NCBI RefSeq assembly: GCF_028289705.1 | Contig: NZ_JANQOI010000088.1 | Span: forward strand, 1-48,354 | Direction: 5' to 3' | Length of the DNA stretch: 48,354 nt | Source of the DNA: Pelagibius sp. | Lineage (GTDB): Bacteria; Pseudomonadota; Alphaproteobacteria; Kiloniellales; Kiloniellaceae | Shown: in pieces, positions 24,137-33,367 of the stretch | Numbering within the stretch: position 1 is the first letter of the stretch | Layout of the letters: every line of letters begins with the position of its first letter | Made by a program: the position numbers and the translations under genes | Notes under the pieces: model-generated | What the model saw: the letters and a program-made list of their open reading frames with translations, nothing else | Told to the model about the DNA's origin: nothing | Databases searched by the model: none

Positions 24137-25330
24137 TCAGGCCTTCAGCGCCAGCTCCAGGTCCTCGATCAGATCGGCGGGGTCTTCCAGGCCGACGGAG
24201 AGCCGCAGCAGGCCGTCGCCGATGCCCTGCTCCGCCCGCTCCTCGGGGGAGAGGCGCTGGTGGGTCGTCGTCGCCGGGTGGGTCATGAGGCTCTTGGCAT
24301 CGCCCAGGTTGTTGGAGATGTCGATCACCTCCAGCGCGTTCAGGAAGCGGAAGGCCCGTTCCTTGCCGCCCTCCAGCTCGAAGGCGACGAGGCCGCTGCC
24401 GCCCTTCATCTGCTGCTTGGCGAGTGCCGCCTGGGGATGGCTGTCGAGGCCGGGGTAGAGCACGCGGGCGACCCCGGCCTGTCCTTCCAGGAACTGGGCC
24501 ACCGCCAGGGCGTTGGCGCAGTGGCGCTCGACCCGCAGTTCCAGGGTCTCCAGACCCTTCAGCATGACCCAGGCGTTGAAGGGGCTCATGGAGGGGCCGG
24601 TGTGGCGGTAGAACATCTGCAGATGGTCTTTGATGAAGGCCTCGCTGGAGAGGATCGCGCCGCCCATGCAGCGGCCCTGGCCGTCGATGTGCTTGGTGGC
24701 GGAATAGACCACCACGTCGGCGCCGAAATCCAGCGGCCGCTGCAGCATCGGGGTGGCAAAGACGTTGTCCACCACCACAGTGGCGCCGGCGCCATGGGCC
24801 AGATCGCAGACCGCCTTCAGATCGATGATCTCCAGGGTCGGGTTGGAGGGCGTTTCCAGGAACACGCTGGTGGCACCCTTGGCCAAGGCCGCTTCCCAGG
24901 CCGCGAGGTCGGTGCCGTCGACGAGCTGGGTGTCGACGCCGTAGCGCGGCAGGAGCTCGGAGACGATGTAATGGCAGGAGCCGAAGAGCGCGCGGGAAGC
25001 GACCACCCGGTCGCCGGCCTTTAGCTGACAGAGCAGGGAGGCGAAGACGGCGCCCATGCCGCTGGCCGTGGCGCGGCAGGCCTCGGCCCCCTCCAGCAGG
25101 CGCAGCCGGTCTTCGAACATGGAGACCGTGGGGTTGGCGTAGCGGGAATAGACGAAGCGTTCCTTGTCGCCCTTGAAGGCGGCCTCGGCTTCCTCAGCCG
25201 AGGCATAGACATAACCGGAGGTCAGGTAGACCGCCTCGCTGGTCTCGTCGAAGCCGCTGCGCAGCTGGCCGCCGCGCACCATCTCGGTCTGCGGGCGCCA
25301 GCGGCGCGTTGAGTTGGAATCCTTTGGCAC
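24137..25330 (-). CDS. metZ: O-succinylhomoserine sulfhydrylase MetZ
   Basis: 397 residues. A PLP enzyme of the Cys/Met-metabolism family that makes homocysteine from O-succinylhomoserine and sulfide. The cofactor lysine is K213 in YSATKHIDGQGR. Other landmarks are YSRYANPTV (61-69) and ETPSNPTLEI (159-168). The start chosen is GTG 25330, because AAGGAAG lies about 9 nt upstream; GTG 25363 is a longer alternative. It is transcribed after the rhodanese gene with 45 bp between them, a common alphaproteobacterial arrangement that suggests sulfur is handed on locally. Confidence 0.92.
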   Translation of the reverse strand: MPKDSNSTRRWRPQTEMVRGGQLRSGFDETSEAVYLTSGYVYASAEEAEAAFKGDKERFVYSRYANPTVSMFEDRLRLLEGAEACRATASGMGAVFASLLCQLKAGDRVVASRALFGSCHYIVSELLPRYGVDTQLVDGTDLAAWEAALAKGATSVFLETPSNPTLEIIDLKAVCDLAHGAGATVVVDNVFATPMLQRPLDFGADVVVYSATKHIDGQGRCMGGAILSSEAFIKDHLQMFYRHTGPSMSPFNAWVMLKGLETLELRVERHCANALAVAQFLEGQAGVARVLYPGLDSHPQAALAKQQMKGGSGLVAFELEGGKERAFRFLNALEVIDISNNLGDAKSLMTHPATTTHQRLSPEERAEQGIGDGLLRLSVGLEDPADLIEDLELALKA

Positions 25331-25375
25331 GGTCTTGTCTTCCTTTCCGCCGTCCCGCGTCACCCTTCCCGCACT

Positions 25376-25798
25376 TCAACCCTGGGCCCAGGGCAGGCCC
25401 GCCACCTTCCAGCCGCCGACGCTGCCGCGATGCAGGTCGCCGTCGCGGTCGCCCTCAAAGCCCTCGGCTACGTTGTAGCAGGGCCCGAAACCCTCAACGG
25501 TCAGCGCAATGGCGGCAGAGCGCGAGCGCACGCCGGAGCGGCAGAGCAGCAGCACCGGCTGATCCTTGCCGACGCCGCGGGCGGCCACCTCCTCGGTGAA
25601 GTCGTCGTTCACGCCCATGTGGGGAAAGACCTGCCAGGAAATGCAGATCGTCTCCTTGCCCAGGCTGTCCAGCCGCGGCAGGCCGACGAAATTCCACTCC
25701 GGTGCGGTGCGCACGTCCACCAGGACCGCGTTTGGATCGTCCTTCAGCAGCGCCCAGGCTTCCGCCGGGCGCAGATCACCGGCATAGCCGTCTCGCAT
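25376..25798 (-). CDS. Rhodanese-like domain protein
   Basis: 140 residues, a single rhodanese domain: AVLVDVRTAPEWNFVG near 24-39 and the active-site loop C86-R-S-G-V-R in LLLCRSGVRSRSA. Such proteins carry a persulfide on the cysteine. It is first in a two-gene leftward operon with metZ, so it may supply or buffer sulfane sulfur for homocysteine synthesis (inference from context). I looked in the 114-bp leader for a SAM-II riboswitch and saw none. Confidence 0.9.
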   Translation of the reverse strand: MRDGYAGDLRPAEAWALLKDDPNAVLVDVRTAPEWNFVGLPRLDSLGKETICISWQVFPHMGVNDDFTEEVAARGVGKDQPVLLLCRSGVRSRSAAIALTVEGFGPCYNVAEGFEGDRDGDLHRGSVGGWKVAGLPWAQG

Positions 25799-25912
25799 TG
25801 CGCCTCTCCCAGTGCATCCCCGGGGTTCGATCGATCTGGCGGCTCCTGCACCCGGGGGCTGCGGAGTTTAGGCGTCCCGGCGACAGAAGCAACCGGATTT
25901 CTGAAGCCCTTG

Positions 25913-27574
25913 CTAATTAACCATCGCGTAGTCGGCCGCCGACAGCAGGGTTGTGGGATGCAGCCGAAAGCCCCGGACCCGCCGCGACATCACCGTGACC
26001 ACCGAAAGCCAGGCAGGCTGCACCATAGGACCGACATCCTGCATGCGCTTTTCGACCCGCGCCATGATGGCGCGCCGCGCCTCCAGATCGAGGGTCGATT
26101 CGGCCTCAAGCAGCCATTGGTCGATGGCGGCGTCCGAAAAGCCGGTGCTGTTCCAGGGCACGCCGGAGCGCACCGTCAACCCCAGCAGCATGAAGCCGAG
26201 CGGCCGCGGCGCCCATTCGACGAAGGCCAGCGGCACCTTGTCCCAGACCTCCCAGAAGCGGGCGGCGGGCAGGATGTCGATGGTGCTGCGGATGCCGGCT
26301 TCGCGATACTGCTCCACCATCACCTGTACCGCCGCGGCCTCCCAACCCGGCCAGTTCTTGCAGGTCATTTCGATGTCGATGCCGCCGGGGTGACCGGCCT
26401 CGGCCAGCAGCCGGCGGGCTTCGGCAAGGTCCCGCTGCATCGGCGGCAGCGGCGCATAGTCCGGGTGGCTGGGTGCCACCAGATGATGCTCCGCCGGGGT
26501 GCCGTAGCCGCGCAGGGCAAGGCGCGTAATCTCCGCCGGGTCGACGGCCAGACGCATGGCCCGGCGGACACGCGGGTCGTCGAAGGGCGGGCGGGTCACG
26601 TCCATCTGCAGGATCGCCGTTGCCGACGTTGCCGTGCGGTGAACCTCCAGGTCCGAATGGTCCGCCAGGGTCTCCGCCACCGAGTAGTCGCAGCGATCGA
26701 CGCCGTCGACCTGACCAGACACCAGCGCTGCCGTGACCGCCGCCGACTCGTCGCCCAGATCGATCAGGAGAAGCTCGTCGAGGTGTGCGGCGAAGGCCGA
26801 GCGGCCGTGCTGTGCCCGGAACAGCGCGCGCTCCCCGACGTCGAATTCTGCCAAGACAAAGGGCCCGGTCCCGTTGGACCCGACGCCGAAGCGTCCGCCT
26901 TCGTCGGGATCGAGCATGACGTTGGTGTAGTGAAAGAGGTGTTCGGGCACCGCGATCTGCGGGCGCTTCAGGTTCAGCCGGACATGAAAGTCGTCGATCT
27001 TCTCGATCGCCGAGGCGTCCCACAGCGGGGGCCCCGACCTGGTCCGACCAGAGGACTCGTCGAGCATGTAGGACCGCATCAGGCCGACCGCCGAGGAGCC
27101 CGTCGCCGGGTCCAGCAGACGGCGCAGGTTCCAGATCACGTCGTCGGCCGTAAAAGCCCGCCCGCTGTGCCAGGTCACGTCGCGCCGCAGGTAGAGATCC
27201 CAGCGGCGCAGGTCGGGCGCGACCCGCCAGGACGCAAGCAGGTGTGGGCGCGTCACGCTGTCGAATCCCATCCAGGTCAGCGGCTGACAGACCTGATGGA
27301 CGAGATTTGCCGACGACAGCCAGCCGAGGGCGTGCGGTTCGTCCACCGCCTGGACACGCATGCCAAGCGTCAGTCGCCCGCCGGAGCGTGTCTTGGACGG
27401 GCGCGTCGCCGCGGCATCGCCGGCGCGCGCCGGCTGCCCCGCCATCGTATAGGCGAGTGGCGCCGACACGCCGAGCAGCGTGGCGGCCCGGAGAAAACTC
27501 CGCCGGCTCAGCGAGCCCTGCGCCAAGCCCTGGCGCAAGCGCTCAAGCAAGGGATGTCGATACTGCTCGTCCAT
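25913..27574 (-). CDS. Tat-exported ABC transporter substrate-binding protein, family 5 (peptide/opine type)
   Basis: 553 residues from ATG 27574. A twin-arginine signal S23-R24-R25-S-F-L-R29 sits before a hydrophobic stretch ending in ARA. The mature protein shows the SBP_bac_5 pattern: a WDLYLRRDVTWHSG-like segment, FTADDVIWNL, LALRGYGTP and ARRLLAEAGHPGGIDIEM. This family binds oligopeptides, dipeptides, nickel or other solutes. No permease or ATPase gene adjoins it, so it must work with a transporter encoded elsewhere. Tat export implies that it folds before secretion, possibly with a bound cofactor or metal. Confidence 0.88.
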   Translation of the reverse strand: MDEQYRHPLLERLRQGLAQGSLSRRSFLRAATLLGVSAPLAYTMAGQPARAGDAAATRPSKTRSGGRLTLGMRVQAVDEPHALGWLSSANLVHQVCQPLTWMGFDSVTRPHLLASWRVAPDLRRWDLYLRRDVTWHSGRAFTADDVIWNLRRLLDPATGSSAVGLMRSYMLDESSGRTRSGPPLWDASAIEKIDDFHVRLNLKRPQIAVPEHLFHYTNVMLDPDEGGRFGVGSNGTGPFVLAEFDVGERALFRAQHGRSAFAAHLDELLLIDLGDESAAVTAALVSGQVDGVDRCDYSVAETLADHSDLEVHRTATSATAILQMDVTRPPFDDPRVRRAMRLAVDPAEITRLALRGYGTPAEHHLVAPSHPDYAPLPPMQRDLAEARRLLAEAGHPGGIDIEMTCKNWPGWEAAAVQVMVEQYREAGIRSTIDILPAARFWEVWDKVPLAFVEWAPRPLGFMLLGLTVRSGVPWNSTGFSDAAIDQWLLEAESTLDLEARRAIMARVEKRMQDVGPMVQPAWLSVVTVMSRRVRGFRLHPTTLLSAADYAMVN

Positions 27575-27692
27575 CGCCGCACCCCGAGGGCAGATGGCTG
27601 CCGGCGACGGCGGCGCAGACAATGCGGCCGAAGCGGCGCTCCCCTATGCAAGGATGATAGTCCGCTCCGGGCCTTTGTCCAAGCGACGGGGC

Positions 27693-30188
27693 TTACGCGG
27701 AAGGCCCGGATTCCCTGGGGTTTGGCGCCTCCGCGCTGCCATCGGCAAAATGCACCACACGCTGAGGAAAAGGAATCTCCACCCCCTGCTCGCGAAACTG
27801 GCGCTCGATCTCGAATCGCAGATCGCTGGCGATGATCACCCGGTAGCTGACGTCGTTGGTGAAGCAGCGCAACTCGAAGTCGAGACTGCTGGCGCCGAAG
27901 TCCATGAACAGCACAAAGGGCTCCGGCGAGGTCAGGACCCGTTCGTGCCGGCCTGCGCAGGCCAGCAGGATCGACTTCACCTTTTCCACGTCGGAGCCGT
28001 AGGCCACCCCGACGGGAACCTCGACGCGGCCATAGTGGTCCTTGTGGGTCCAGTTGGTTACCGCGGTCGAAATGAACTCGGAATTGGGGATGATGACCGA
28101 GGCGAACTGGAAGGTCTGCAGCTCCGTGGAGCGTACGGTGATCTGCTTGACGAAGCCTTCGTTGGCGCCGACCACCACCCAGTCGCCCACCTTGATGGGC
28201 CGCTCGATCAGCAGAATGATGCCGGAGACGAAATTGCTGACGACGGTCTGCAGGCCGAAACCGATGCCCACCGAGAGCGCACCGGCGATGAGGGCGATGT
28301 TGGAGAGATCGACCCCCAGTGCCGAAATGCCGAAGACCACCGCCAGCATGATTCCCACGTAGCCGAAGCCGGCGGTCAGCGAGTGCTGAACCCCGGTATC
28401 GAACCCGGTCTCCGGCAACACCTTGTTGCGCAGGAAGCGTTGGCTCAGCCGCGTGATCAGCAGGATGAAACCGAAGACAACGACCGCCGCCAGCACGTCG
28501 GTCAGTGCGATAGTCACGCCGCCGATGGTGACGCCGGTCAGAAGGCTGCGCGCCTCGGACCAGAACTCGCCGAAGGGCGAAGACCAGATGGCGGCGATCA
28601 GCACCGTGCCCAGCACCGCGAAGATCGCGTCGAGCAAGGCGCGCAGCCAGAACTTGATCCGGCTCCGCGCGACATGGCGGATGGCCAGATAGTCGCGCAT
28701 GAAATCGGAGCGCAGGAAGGCCCCGACCAGTTCGCGCCCCAGGCCGCGCAGAATCACGATGCCGCCCAGGGTAATGGCGCTGAGCAGGAGGTTGGCGAGA
28801 AGGAAATCGCCGAGATCGGCGTAGCCGGCCAGGGAGGCCAGAATACTGGCCCCGGCCAAGATCATCACCAACTGGCGGATCAGCTTCCAGAAGTTCGACT
28901 GGACGACGGTGCGCGGCTCCTGCGCCCCCTCCTGCCCCGAGGTCAGATGGTCATTTTCCTCCTCGTCCCAGCTCCAGCCGCTGGGACCCGGCTCGTCCAG
29001 ACTGCTCTCCCGCGCGGCCATCAGCCACCAGCGGCGGCGCGTCATGTCGATCAGCACCAGCGCCGGCAGCGCGTTCAGCACGAAGGTCGAAAGCGAGAAG
29101 TAGGTGTTCGTCACACCGATCTGCGTATGCGCCTCGGTCATGAAGATCTCGAAGGCGAAGAATGCGGCCAGCAGAGTGAAGCGGTGCCCCAGGATGCGGG
29201 CGTTGTCCGGCGAGACCGGCAGCAGCCGCCACTGGGGCATGTCCGGCGACAGCACCGCATAGGGCAATGCCCAGGCCAGCGAGAAAAAGATCATCACCGC
29301 AAAGAAGAGGGCCACCAGCGTTCCGAAGAGGCTGCGCTCCGTCGCGCCGCTGGAAACCGCGAGATAGAGCAGTCCGCCGAACAGAAGGGCCGGAACGATG
29401 CCGCGGGCCACGGCATTGGCGATGGATGCGATGAGCCGGCGGCCGTAGCTCGGATCGGCGAGGGCGGGATCGCGGTCATAGCGGTACAACAGCCAACGCC
29501 GCAGCAGCCAGCCGATCGACAAGGCCAGTGTCAGCAGGATCGCGATTCGATAGAGAACCGCATTGCGCCGTTCATCGTTTTCGAGCCCCTGCCACCAGAT
29601 CGCCGGCGATCGCAGGATCTTCTCGACGACCACGACGAATTCGGGAACGCCGCGCGCCCAGGTTCCCGGCGCCCAGGGAAAGGGATAGACCTGGAACAGC
29701 GCCTCGAAGCGTTTCCTCTGGGAGAGCGAGCCCACCAGTCGGTCCAGTTCGTCGGCGCGCACAATGGCCAGATTGGCCTGCGCCAGACGAGCCCTCAGTC
29801 CCTTCAGTTGATCGCTCAAAGCCTGGCGCTGTTCGGCAACCTCCTCCGCCTCGGCCTGCTCCGGCGATTCCGGCGCCGGGCCAAGGACTTCCAGGCGCCG
29901 CTCGAGGCCGCCAATCTCCTCCTCGACCAGCGCCTTGATTTCCGAGGCTTCCTCGCGCACCCGCGCCGTGACCTCCAGAAAGCGGCGCGCACTTTCCGCC
30001 GTGGTGTCGGCGCGGCGCAACTGCTGGTCCACCAGATCGAGGGTGCGCGTCCATTGCCCGACCAGCACCGAAGAGGTCGCCGGCCCCGTCGTGGTCTGGG
30101 CAAGCGCAGCGGTCGGAAGGAACAGACCCAACCAGAGTGCTGAGAGTAGAAGGACGCCGAAAAAGGCAGGAAAGCGCACCGATGTCAC
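27693..30188 (-). CDS. Large mechanosensitive channel of the MscS family (DUF3772-type N-terminus)
   Basis: 831 residues. A signal peptide (cut after ALA, 28-30) is followed by a periplasmic coiled-coil region (about 35-150, DUF3772-like), roughly ten membrane segments, and then the MscS pore and beta domain (about 640-790). Pore-region landmarks are LSVGIGFGLQTVVSNFVSG, IERPIKVGDWV and VIIPNSEF. The family releases solutes on hypo-osmotic shock; the long periplasmic part resembles MscK/YbiO-type channels. The start is GTG 30188. Long antisense open frames over it are composition artefacts. Confidence 0.9.
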   Translation of the reverse strand: MTSVRFPAFFGVLLLSALWLGLFLPTAALAQTTTGPATSSVLVGQWTRTLDLVDQQLRRADTTAESARRFLEVTARVREEASEIKALVEEEIGGLERRLEVLGPAPESPEQAEAEEVAEQRQALSDQLKGLRARLAQANLAIVRADELDRLVGSLSQRKRFEALFQVYPFPWAPGTWARGVPEFVVVVEKILRSPAIWWQGLENDERRNAVLYRIAILLTLALSIGWLLRRWLLYRYDRDPALADPSYGRRLIASIANAVARGIVPALLFGGLLYLAVSSGATERSLFGTLVALFFAVMIFFSLAWALPYAVLSPDMPQWRLLPVSPDNARILGHRFTLLAAFFAFEIFMTEAHTQIGVTNTYFSLSTFVLNALPALVLIDMTRRRWWLMAARESSLDEPGPSGWSWDEEENDHLTSGQEGAQEPRTVVQSNFWKLIRQLVMILAGASILASLAGYADLGDFLLANLLLSAITLGGIVILRGLGRELVGAFLRSDFMRDYLAIRHVARSRIKFWLRALLDAIFAVLGTVLIAAIWSSPFGEFWSEARSLLTGVTIGGVTIALTDVLAAVVVFGFILLITRLSQRFLRNKVLPETGFDTGVQHSLTAGFGYVGIMLAVVFGISALGVDLSNIALIAGALSVGIGFGLQTVVSNFVSGIILLIERPIKVGDWVVVGANEGFVKQITVRSTELQTFQFASVIIPNSEFISTAVTNWTHKDHYGRVEVPVGVAYGSDVEKVKSILLACAGRHERVLTSPEPFVLFMDFGASSLDFELRCFTNDVSYRVIIASDLRFEIERQFREQGVEIPFPQRVVHFADGSAEAPNPRESGPSA

Positions 30189-30334
30189 CCCGTTCGGCGA
30201 AATCCGATGAAAAAGCCTAGCATGGGCCGAATAAGCAGTGAAAGCGCCGCCAGCGCGTTCTAGAGTCCTGGCAACTCGGCCGGAAGAAACTCGGATTCAC
30301 GGCCTTGATACGTGACAGACACGAACGACGGATC

Positions 30335-32017
30335 ATGAGCGACAGCAATCTGGCAAACGGCGGGCGCATTCTGGTGGATCAACTTGTGGCCGAGGGGGTC
30401 GACCGCGCCTTCGGCGTGCCGGGAGAAAGCTACCTGGCGGTTCTCGACGCCCTTTACGACACTCAGGAGATCACTTTTCACCTCTGCCGCCAGGAAGGCG
30501 GCGCAGCGATGATGGCCGATGCCTACGGCAAGCTGACCGGCAAGCCCGGCATCTGCTTTGTGACCCGCGGGCCGGGCGCAACCTCGGCCAGCGCCGGCGT
30601 GCACGTCGCATTTCAGGACTCGACGCCGATGATCCTGTTCATCGGCCAGGTGGCGCGGGACATGGTCGAACGGGAAGCCTTCCAGGAGATCGACTACCGA
30701 CGTATGTTCGGCGAACTCAGCAAGTGGGTGGCCCAGATCGATGAGGCTGCGCGCATCCCGGAGTTCGTCAGCCGCGCCTTTCACACCGCCACCTCGGGCC
30801 GGCCGGGCCCCGTGGTCCTGGCCCTGCCGGAAGACATGTTGAGCGCCAGCCTGCCGGCGCCGCCCCTGGCCAAGCCATACACGCCGAGCGCCGGCTACCC
30901 CGCCCCGCAGCAACTGGCCACCCTGCGCCAAAAGTTCGAACAGTCCGAGCGCCCGCTGATTATCGTCGGCGGTGGCGGCTGGTCCGTGGCGGCAAAGAGC
31001 GATCTGGAAGGCTTCGCTGCCGCCAACCACGTGCCGGTGGCGGTCTCTTTCCGCTGCCAGGACTACCTCGACAACGATCACGATTGCTACGTGGGCCAGG
31101 TGGGAATCGGGATCGATCCGAAGCTGGCGGCGCGGGTAAAGGACAGCGATCTGCTGGTGCTTCTGGGCTGCCGCTTCGGCGAGATGACCAGCAGCGGCTA
31201 CAGCCTGATGCAGATCCCCAACCCGGAACAGGCCCTGGTCCACGTCTATCCCGGCGCCGAGGAGTTGGGCCGGGTCTACCGCCCCGACCTGCCGATTCAG
31301 GCCGGCGGCGCCGACTTCGCCGCGGCTCTGGCGGTCATGGAGCCGCTGGACTCCGGCCGCTGGGATGCCTGGACCGCCGCGGCACGGGCCGACTACCTCG
31401 CCCACAACCGGCCGACCGCCATGCCCGGCCCGCTGCAGCTCGGCGAGATCGTCGACTGGCTGGACAAGACCCTGCCGCCGGAGACCATCTTCTGCAATGG
31501 CGCCGGCAACTACACCACCTGGCTGCAGCGTATCCACCGCTTCCGGCGCTACCGCAGTCAACTGGCGCCGACGTCGGGTTCCATGGGCTACGGGCTGCCG
31601 GCGGCGGTGGCCGCCAAGGCCGTCCACCCGGACCGCCCGGTGGTCTGCTTCGCCGGCGACGGCTGTTTTCTGATGCACGGCCAGGAACTGGCCACGGCGG
31701 TGCAGTACGGCCTCAACATCATCGTGCTGGTGATCAACAACAACATGCTGGGCACCATCCGCATGCACCAGGAACGCCACTACCCCGGCCGCGTCTCCGC
31801 CACCGATTTCGTCAATCCCGACTTTGCCGCCTATGCCCGCGCCTTCGGCGCCCATGGCGAAGTGGTCGAGCGGACGGAGGATTTCGCCGCCGCATTCGCG
31901 CGGGCCCAGGCCGCGGGCAAACCGGCGCTCCTGGAACTGCGGATCGATCCGGAAGCGATCACGCCGACCGCCACCTTGAGCGGCCTGCGCGAGGCCGCCC
32001 TGGCCAGCGCGGAATAG
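30335..32017 (+). CDS. Thiamine-diphosphate-dependent enzyme, acetolactate-synthase-like
   Basis: 560 residues with the three-domain plan of the family: an N-terminal PYR domain with catalytic E54 in CRQEGGAAM, a central domain starting near 190, and a C-terminal PP domain with the ThDP/Mg motif G441-D442-G443 ... V-I-N-N-N. Start MSDSN at 30335; an upstream TTG in frame is less likely. No ilvH small subunit and no branched-chain genes adjoin it, so an anabolic acetolactate synthase is doubtful. Other ThDP decarboxylase or carboligase activities fit equally well. Divergent from the MscS gene (146-bp gap). Confidence 0.82.
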   Translation: MSDSNLANGGRILVDQLVAEGVDRAFGVPGESYLAVLDALYDTQEITFHLCRQEGGAAMMADAYGKLTGKPGICFVTRGPGATSASAGVHVAFQDSTPMILFIGQVARDMVEREAFQEIDYRRMFGELSKWVAQIDEAARIPEFVSRAFHTATSGRPGPVVLALPEDMLSASLPAPPLAKPYTPSAGYPAPQQLATLRQKFEQSERPLIIVGGGGWSVAAKSDLEGFAAANHVPVAVSFRCQDYLDNDHDCYVGQVGIGIDPKLAARVKDSDLLVLLGCRFGEMTSSGYSLMQIPNPEQALVHVYPGAEELGRVYRPDLPIQAGGADFAAALAVMEPLDSGRWDAWTAAARADYLAHNRPTAMPGPLQLGEIVDWLDKTLPPETIFCNGAGNYTTWLQRIHRFRRYRSQLAPTSGSMGYGLPAAVAAKAVHPDRPVVCFAGDGCFLMHGQELATAVQYGLNIIVLVINNNMLGTIRMHQERHYPGRVSATDFVNPDFAAYARAFGAHGEVVERTEDFAAAFARAQAAGKPALLELRIDPEAITPTATLSGLREAALASAE

Positions 32018-32043
32018 CCGACTCGACCTTCGCGGTCAGCCCC

Positions 32044-32772
32044 TCATGGGTAGTCGCAGCGGTCGGCGGTCACGCTGAGGAAGCCGCGGGCGCCGGGCAG
32101 AATCGTGAAGCGATACTCGTCGTCGCCCATCACCAGGGAGTGGTGGATGGGCAGGCTTCCCTCTGTCTTCACCGCGGCACCACCCAGTTGGGTGAAGGCG
32201 ACCGTGATCGGCTGGTTGGGATCGAACCAGGCTTCGATGTTGCCGTCGGCATCGCGGGCGGCCGTGCCGCTGGCGGTCACCGTGACCTTGCGGTTGGCGA
32301 AGCTCACCGCGTCGTTGGCGCCCTTCTGCAGGGAAGTGGTGACGATGAAGCGCTTCGTCTCCGGCTGCTCGTCGCAGATACGCGGGTTCTCCGCCGCGGA
32401 GATCAGGAAGGCCAGACGGTCCTCGTCCGCCCCGGCCTCGAGCTTCTGCTGCACCAGGGTCATCAGCTCCCGCACGAAACCGGTGGGCACCTCTTCCTCG
32501 TAGCGCGCCTGCCAGTCCGAGATCGCGTTCCGCGCCTTGGCCAGTTCGGTCGCGAGCGCACTGGACTGACGCTCCAGGCCGGAGACCTCGTTGGCGAGTT
32601 CGGCGATGCGCTGTTCGGCCTTGGTCACGTCCCGCGCCGCGAGCTGGGATCCGATGCGGTAGGAATAGGCTCCGGCGGCGATGATCAGCGCCAGCGCCAG
32701 CGCCCACTTGATGACACCCCACCACAGCCGCCGACGGCGGCGCAGCCGATTTTCATGGAGGCCTAAAGACAT
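32044..32772 (-). CDS. Single-pass membrane protein with coiled coil, unknown function
   Basis: 242 residues. An Arg-rich start (LRRRRRLWW) is followed by one membrane helix (about 17-37), a predicted coiled coil (about 50-95, VTKAEQRIAELANEVSGLE then further heptads) and a C-terminal globular domain, presumably periplasmic. Its two cysteines (C153-like in PRICDEQ; C240-like in DRCDYP) may form a disulfide. No family is recognised. It converges on the ThDP enzyme gene (26-bp gap). Confidence 0.72.
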   Translation of the reverse strand: MSLGLHENRLRRRRRLWWGVIKWALALALIIAAGAYSYRIGSQLAARDVTKAEQRIAELANEVSGLERQSSALATELAKARNAISDWQARYEEEVPTGFVRELMTLVQQKLEAGADEDRLAFLISAAENPRICDEQPETKRFIVTTSLQKGANDAVSFANRKVTVTASGTAARDADGNIEAWFDPNQPITVAFTQLGGAAVKTEGSLPIHHSLVMGDDEYRFTILPGARGFLSVTADRCDYP

Positions 32773-33004
32773 TGCGAACTACGCTTTCGTCTGCTCTTCG
32801 AATTTTCCGCTCAGCGCGCCGCGTCAAGATCCGACGGCCAGCGCTTGTTCCAAATCCCTGGAACTCAGTCGTAACCGGTTGAAATCGCGTGATCTTTGAT
32901 CAAGACGGGAGCAATTTCTACCACCCGGCCGACCCCCAAGCAAGCCGCCAAGCCGGGTCTGCGCAGGGCCGGGGCGCCCTCAGGCGTTAACGAAAGCTTA
33001 CCGC

Positions 33005-33033
33005 TTGACCTTCTAGAGTGACAAAAATGAGAC
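33005..33033 (+). promoter_or_regulatory. Weak promoter candidate in a 310-bp gap
   Basis: The gap 32773-33082 holds no gene I can support. TTGACC (33005-33010), a 17-bp spacer and TGAGAC (33028-33033) could form a promoter for the small gene at 33083. The -10 match is poor. Confidence 0.22.
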
Positions 33034-33082
33034 ATGGTTACCCTCAGGCGGAAGCCGCAGCGGACAGCAGCCGGAGATCGGG

Positions 33083-33319
33083 ATGAGCAAGTCTTCCGAT
33101 GATCCCCGGCGCAAGCTGCTGCAGCAGTTGAGCGCCCTGCGCGACCGGATCGACCCGCGCGCCATCAACCACTTCCTGCGCAAGGTGGACGGCTGGGAGC
33201 CCTATGACCGCGAATCCGCGGGCGAAGCCGTGCGTCAGTTCCTGACAACCCGCCAGGACGGCGGCAAGTTTCAGGACCGCCTGCGCCGCGAGATGGCCAA
33301 GAAAGACCAGCCGGAGTAG
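33083..33319 (+). CDS. Small hypothetical protein
   Basis: 78 residues, highly charged, apparently helical (RRKLLQQLSALRDRIDPRAI; then FLRKVDGWEPYDRESAG). A GGAG-type ribosome site lies about 9 nt before the ATG, and codon third positions are GC-rich like the neighbours, which supports real coding. No family recognised; possibly a cytoplasmic regulatory or nucleic-acid-associated peptide, but nothing shows this directly. Confidence 0.6.
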   Translation: MSKSSDDPRRKLLQQLSALRDRIDPRAINHFLRKVDGWEPYDRESAGEAVRQFLTTRQDGGKFQDRLRREMAKKDQPE

Positions 33320-33367
33320 AATCTGTCGACATTCATTTCGCCGTCGTGGCGGGAGCAGTCGACTGTG

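Noticed and set aside
25799-25912. SAM-II riboswitch before rhodanese-metZ
   Set aside because: Such elements occur before methionine genes in alphaproteobacteria, but the expected pseudoknot strings were not found in this 114-bp leader. A covariance-model search would settle it.
25430-27835. An 801-codon rightward open frame across rhodanese and the binding protein
   Set aside because: It runs through two well-defined leftward genes and their spacer and shows no protein-like features.
27480-30143. A very long rightward open frame (887 codons) antisense to the MscS-type gene
   Set aside because: Its translation is rich in Gln/His/Gly/Arg with no domain, typical of the antisense frame of a GC-rich gene. 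The leftward frame has a clear signal peptide, membrane helices and MscS motifs.
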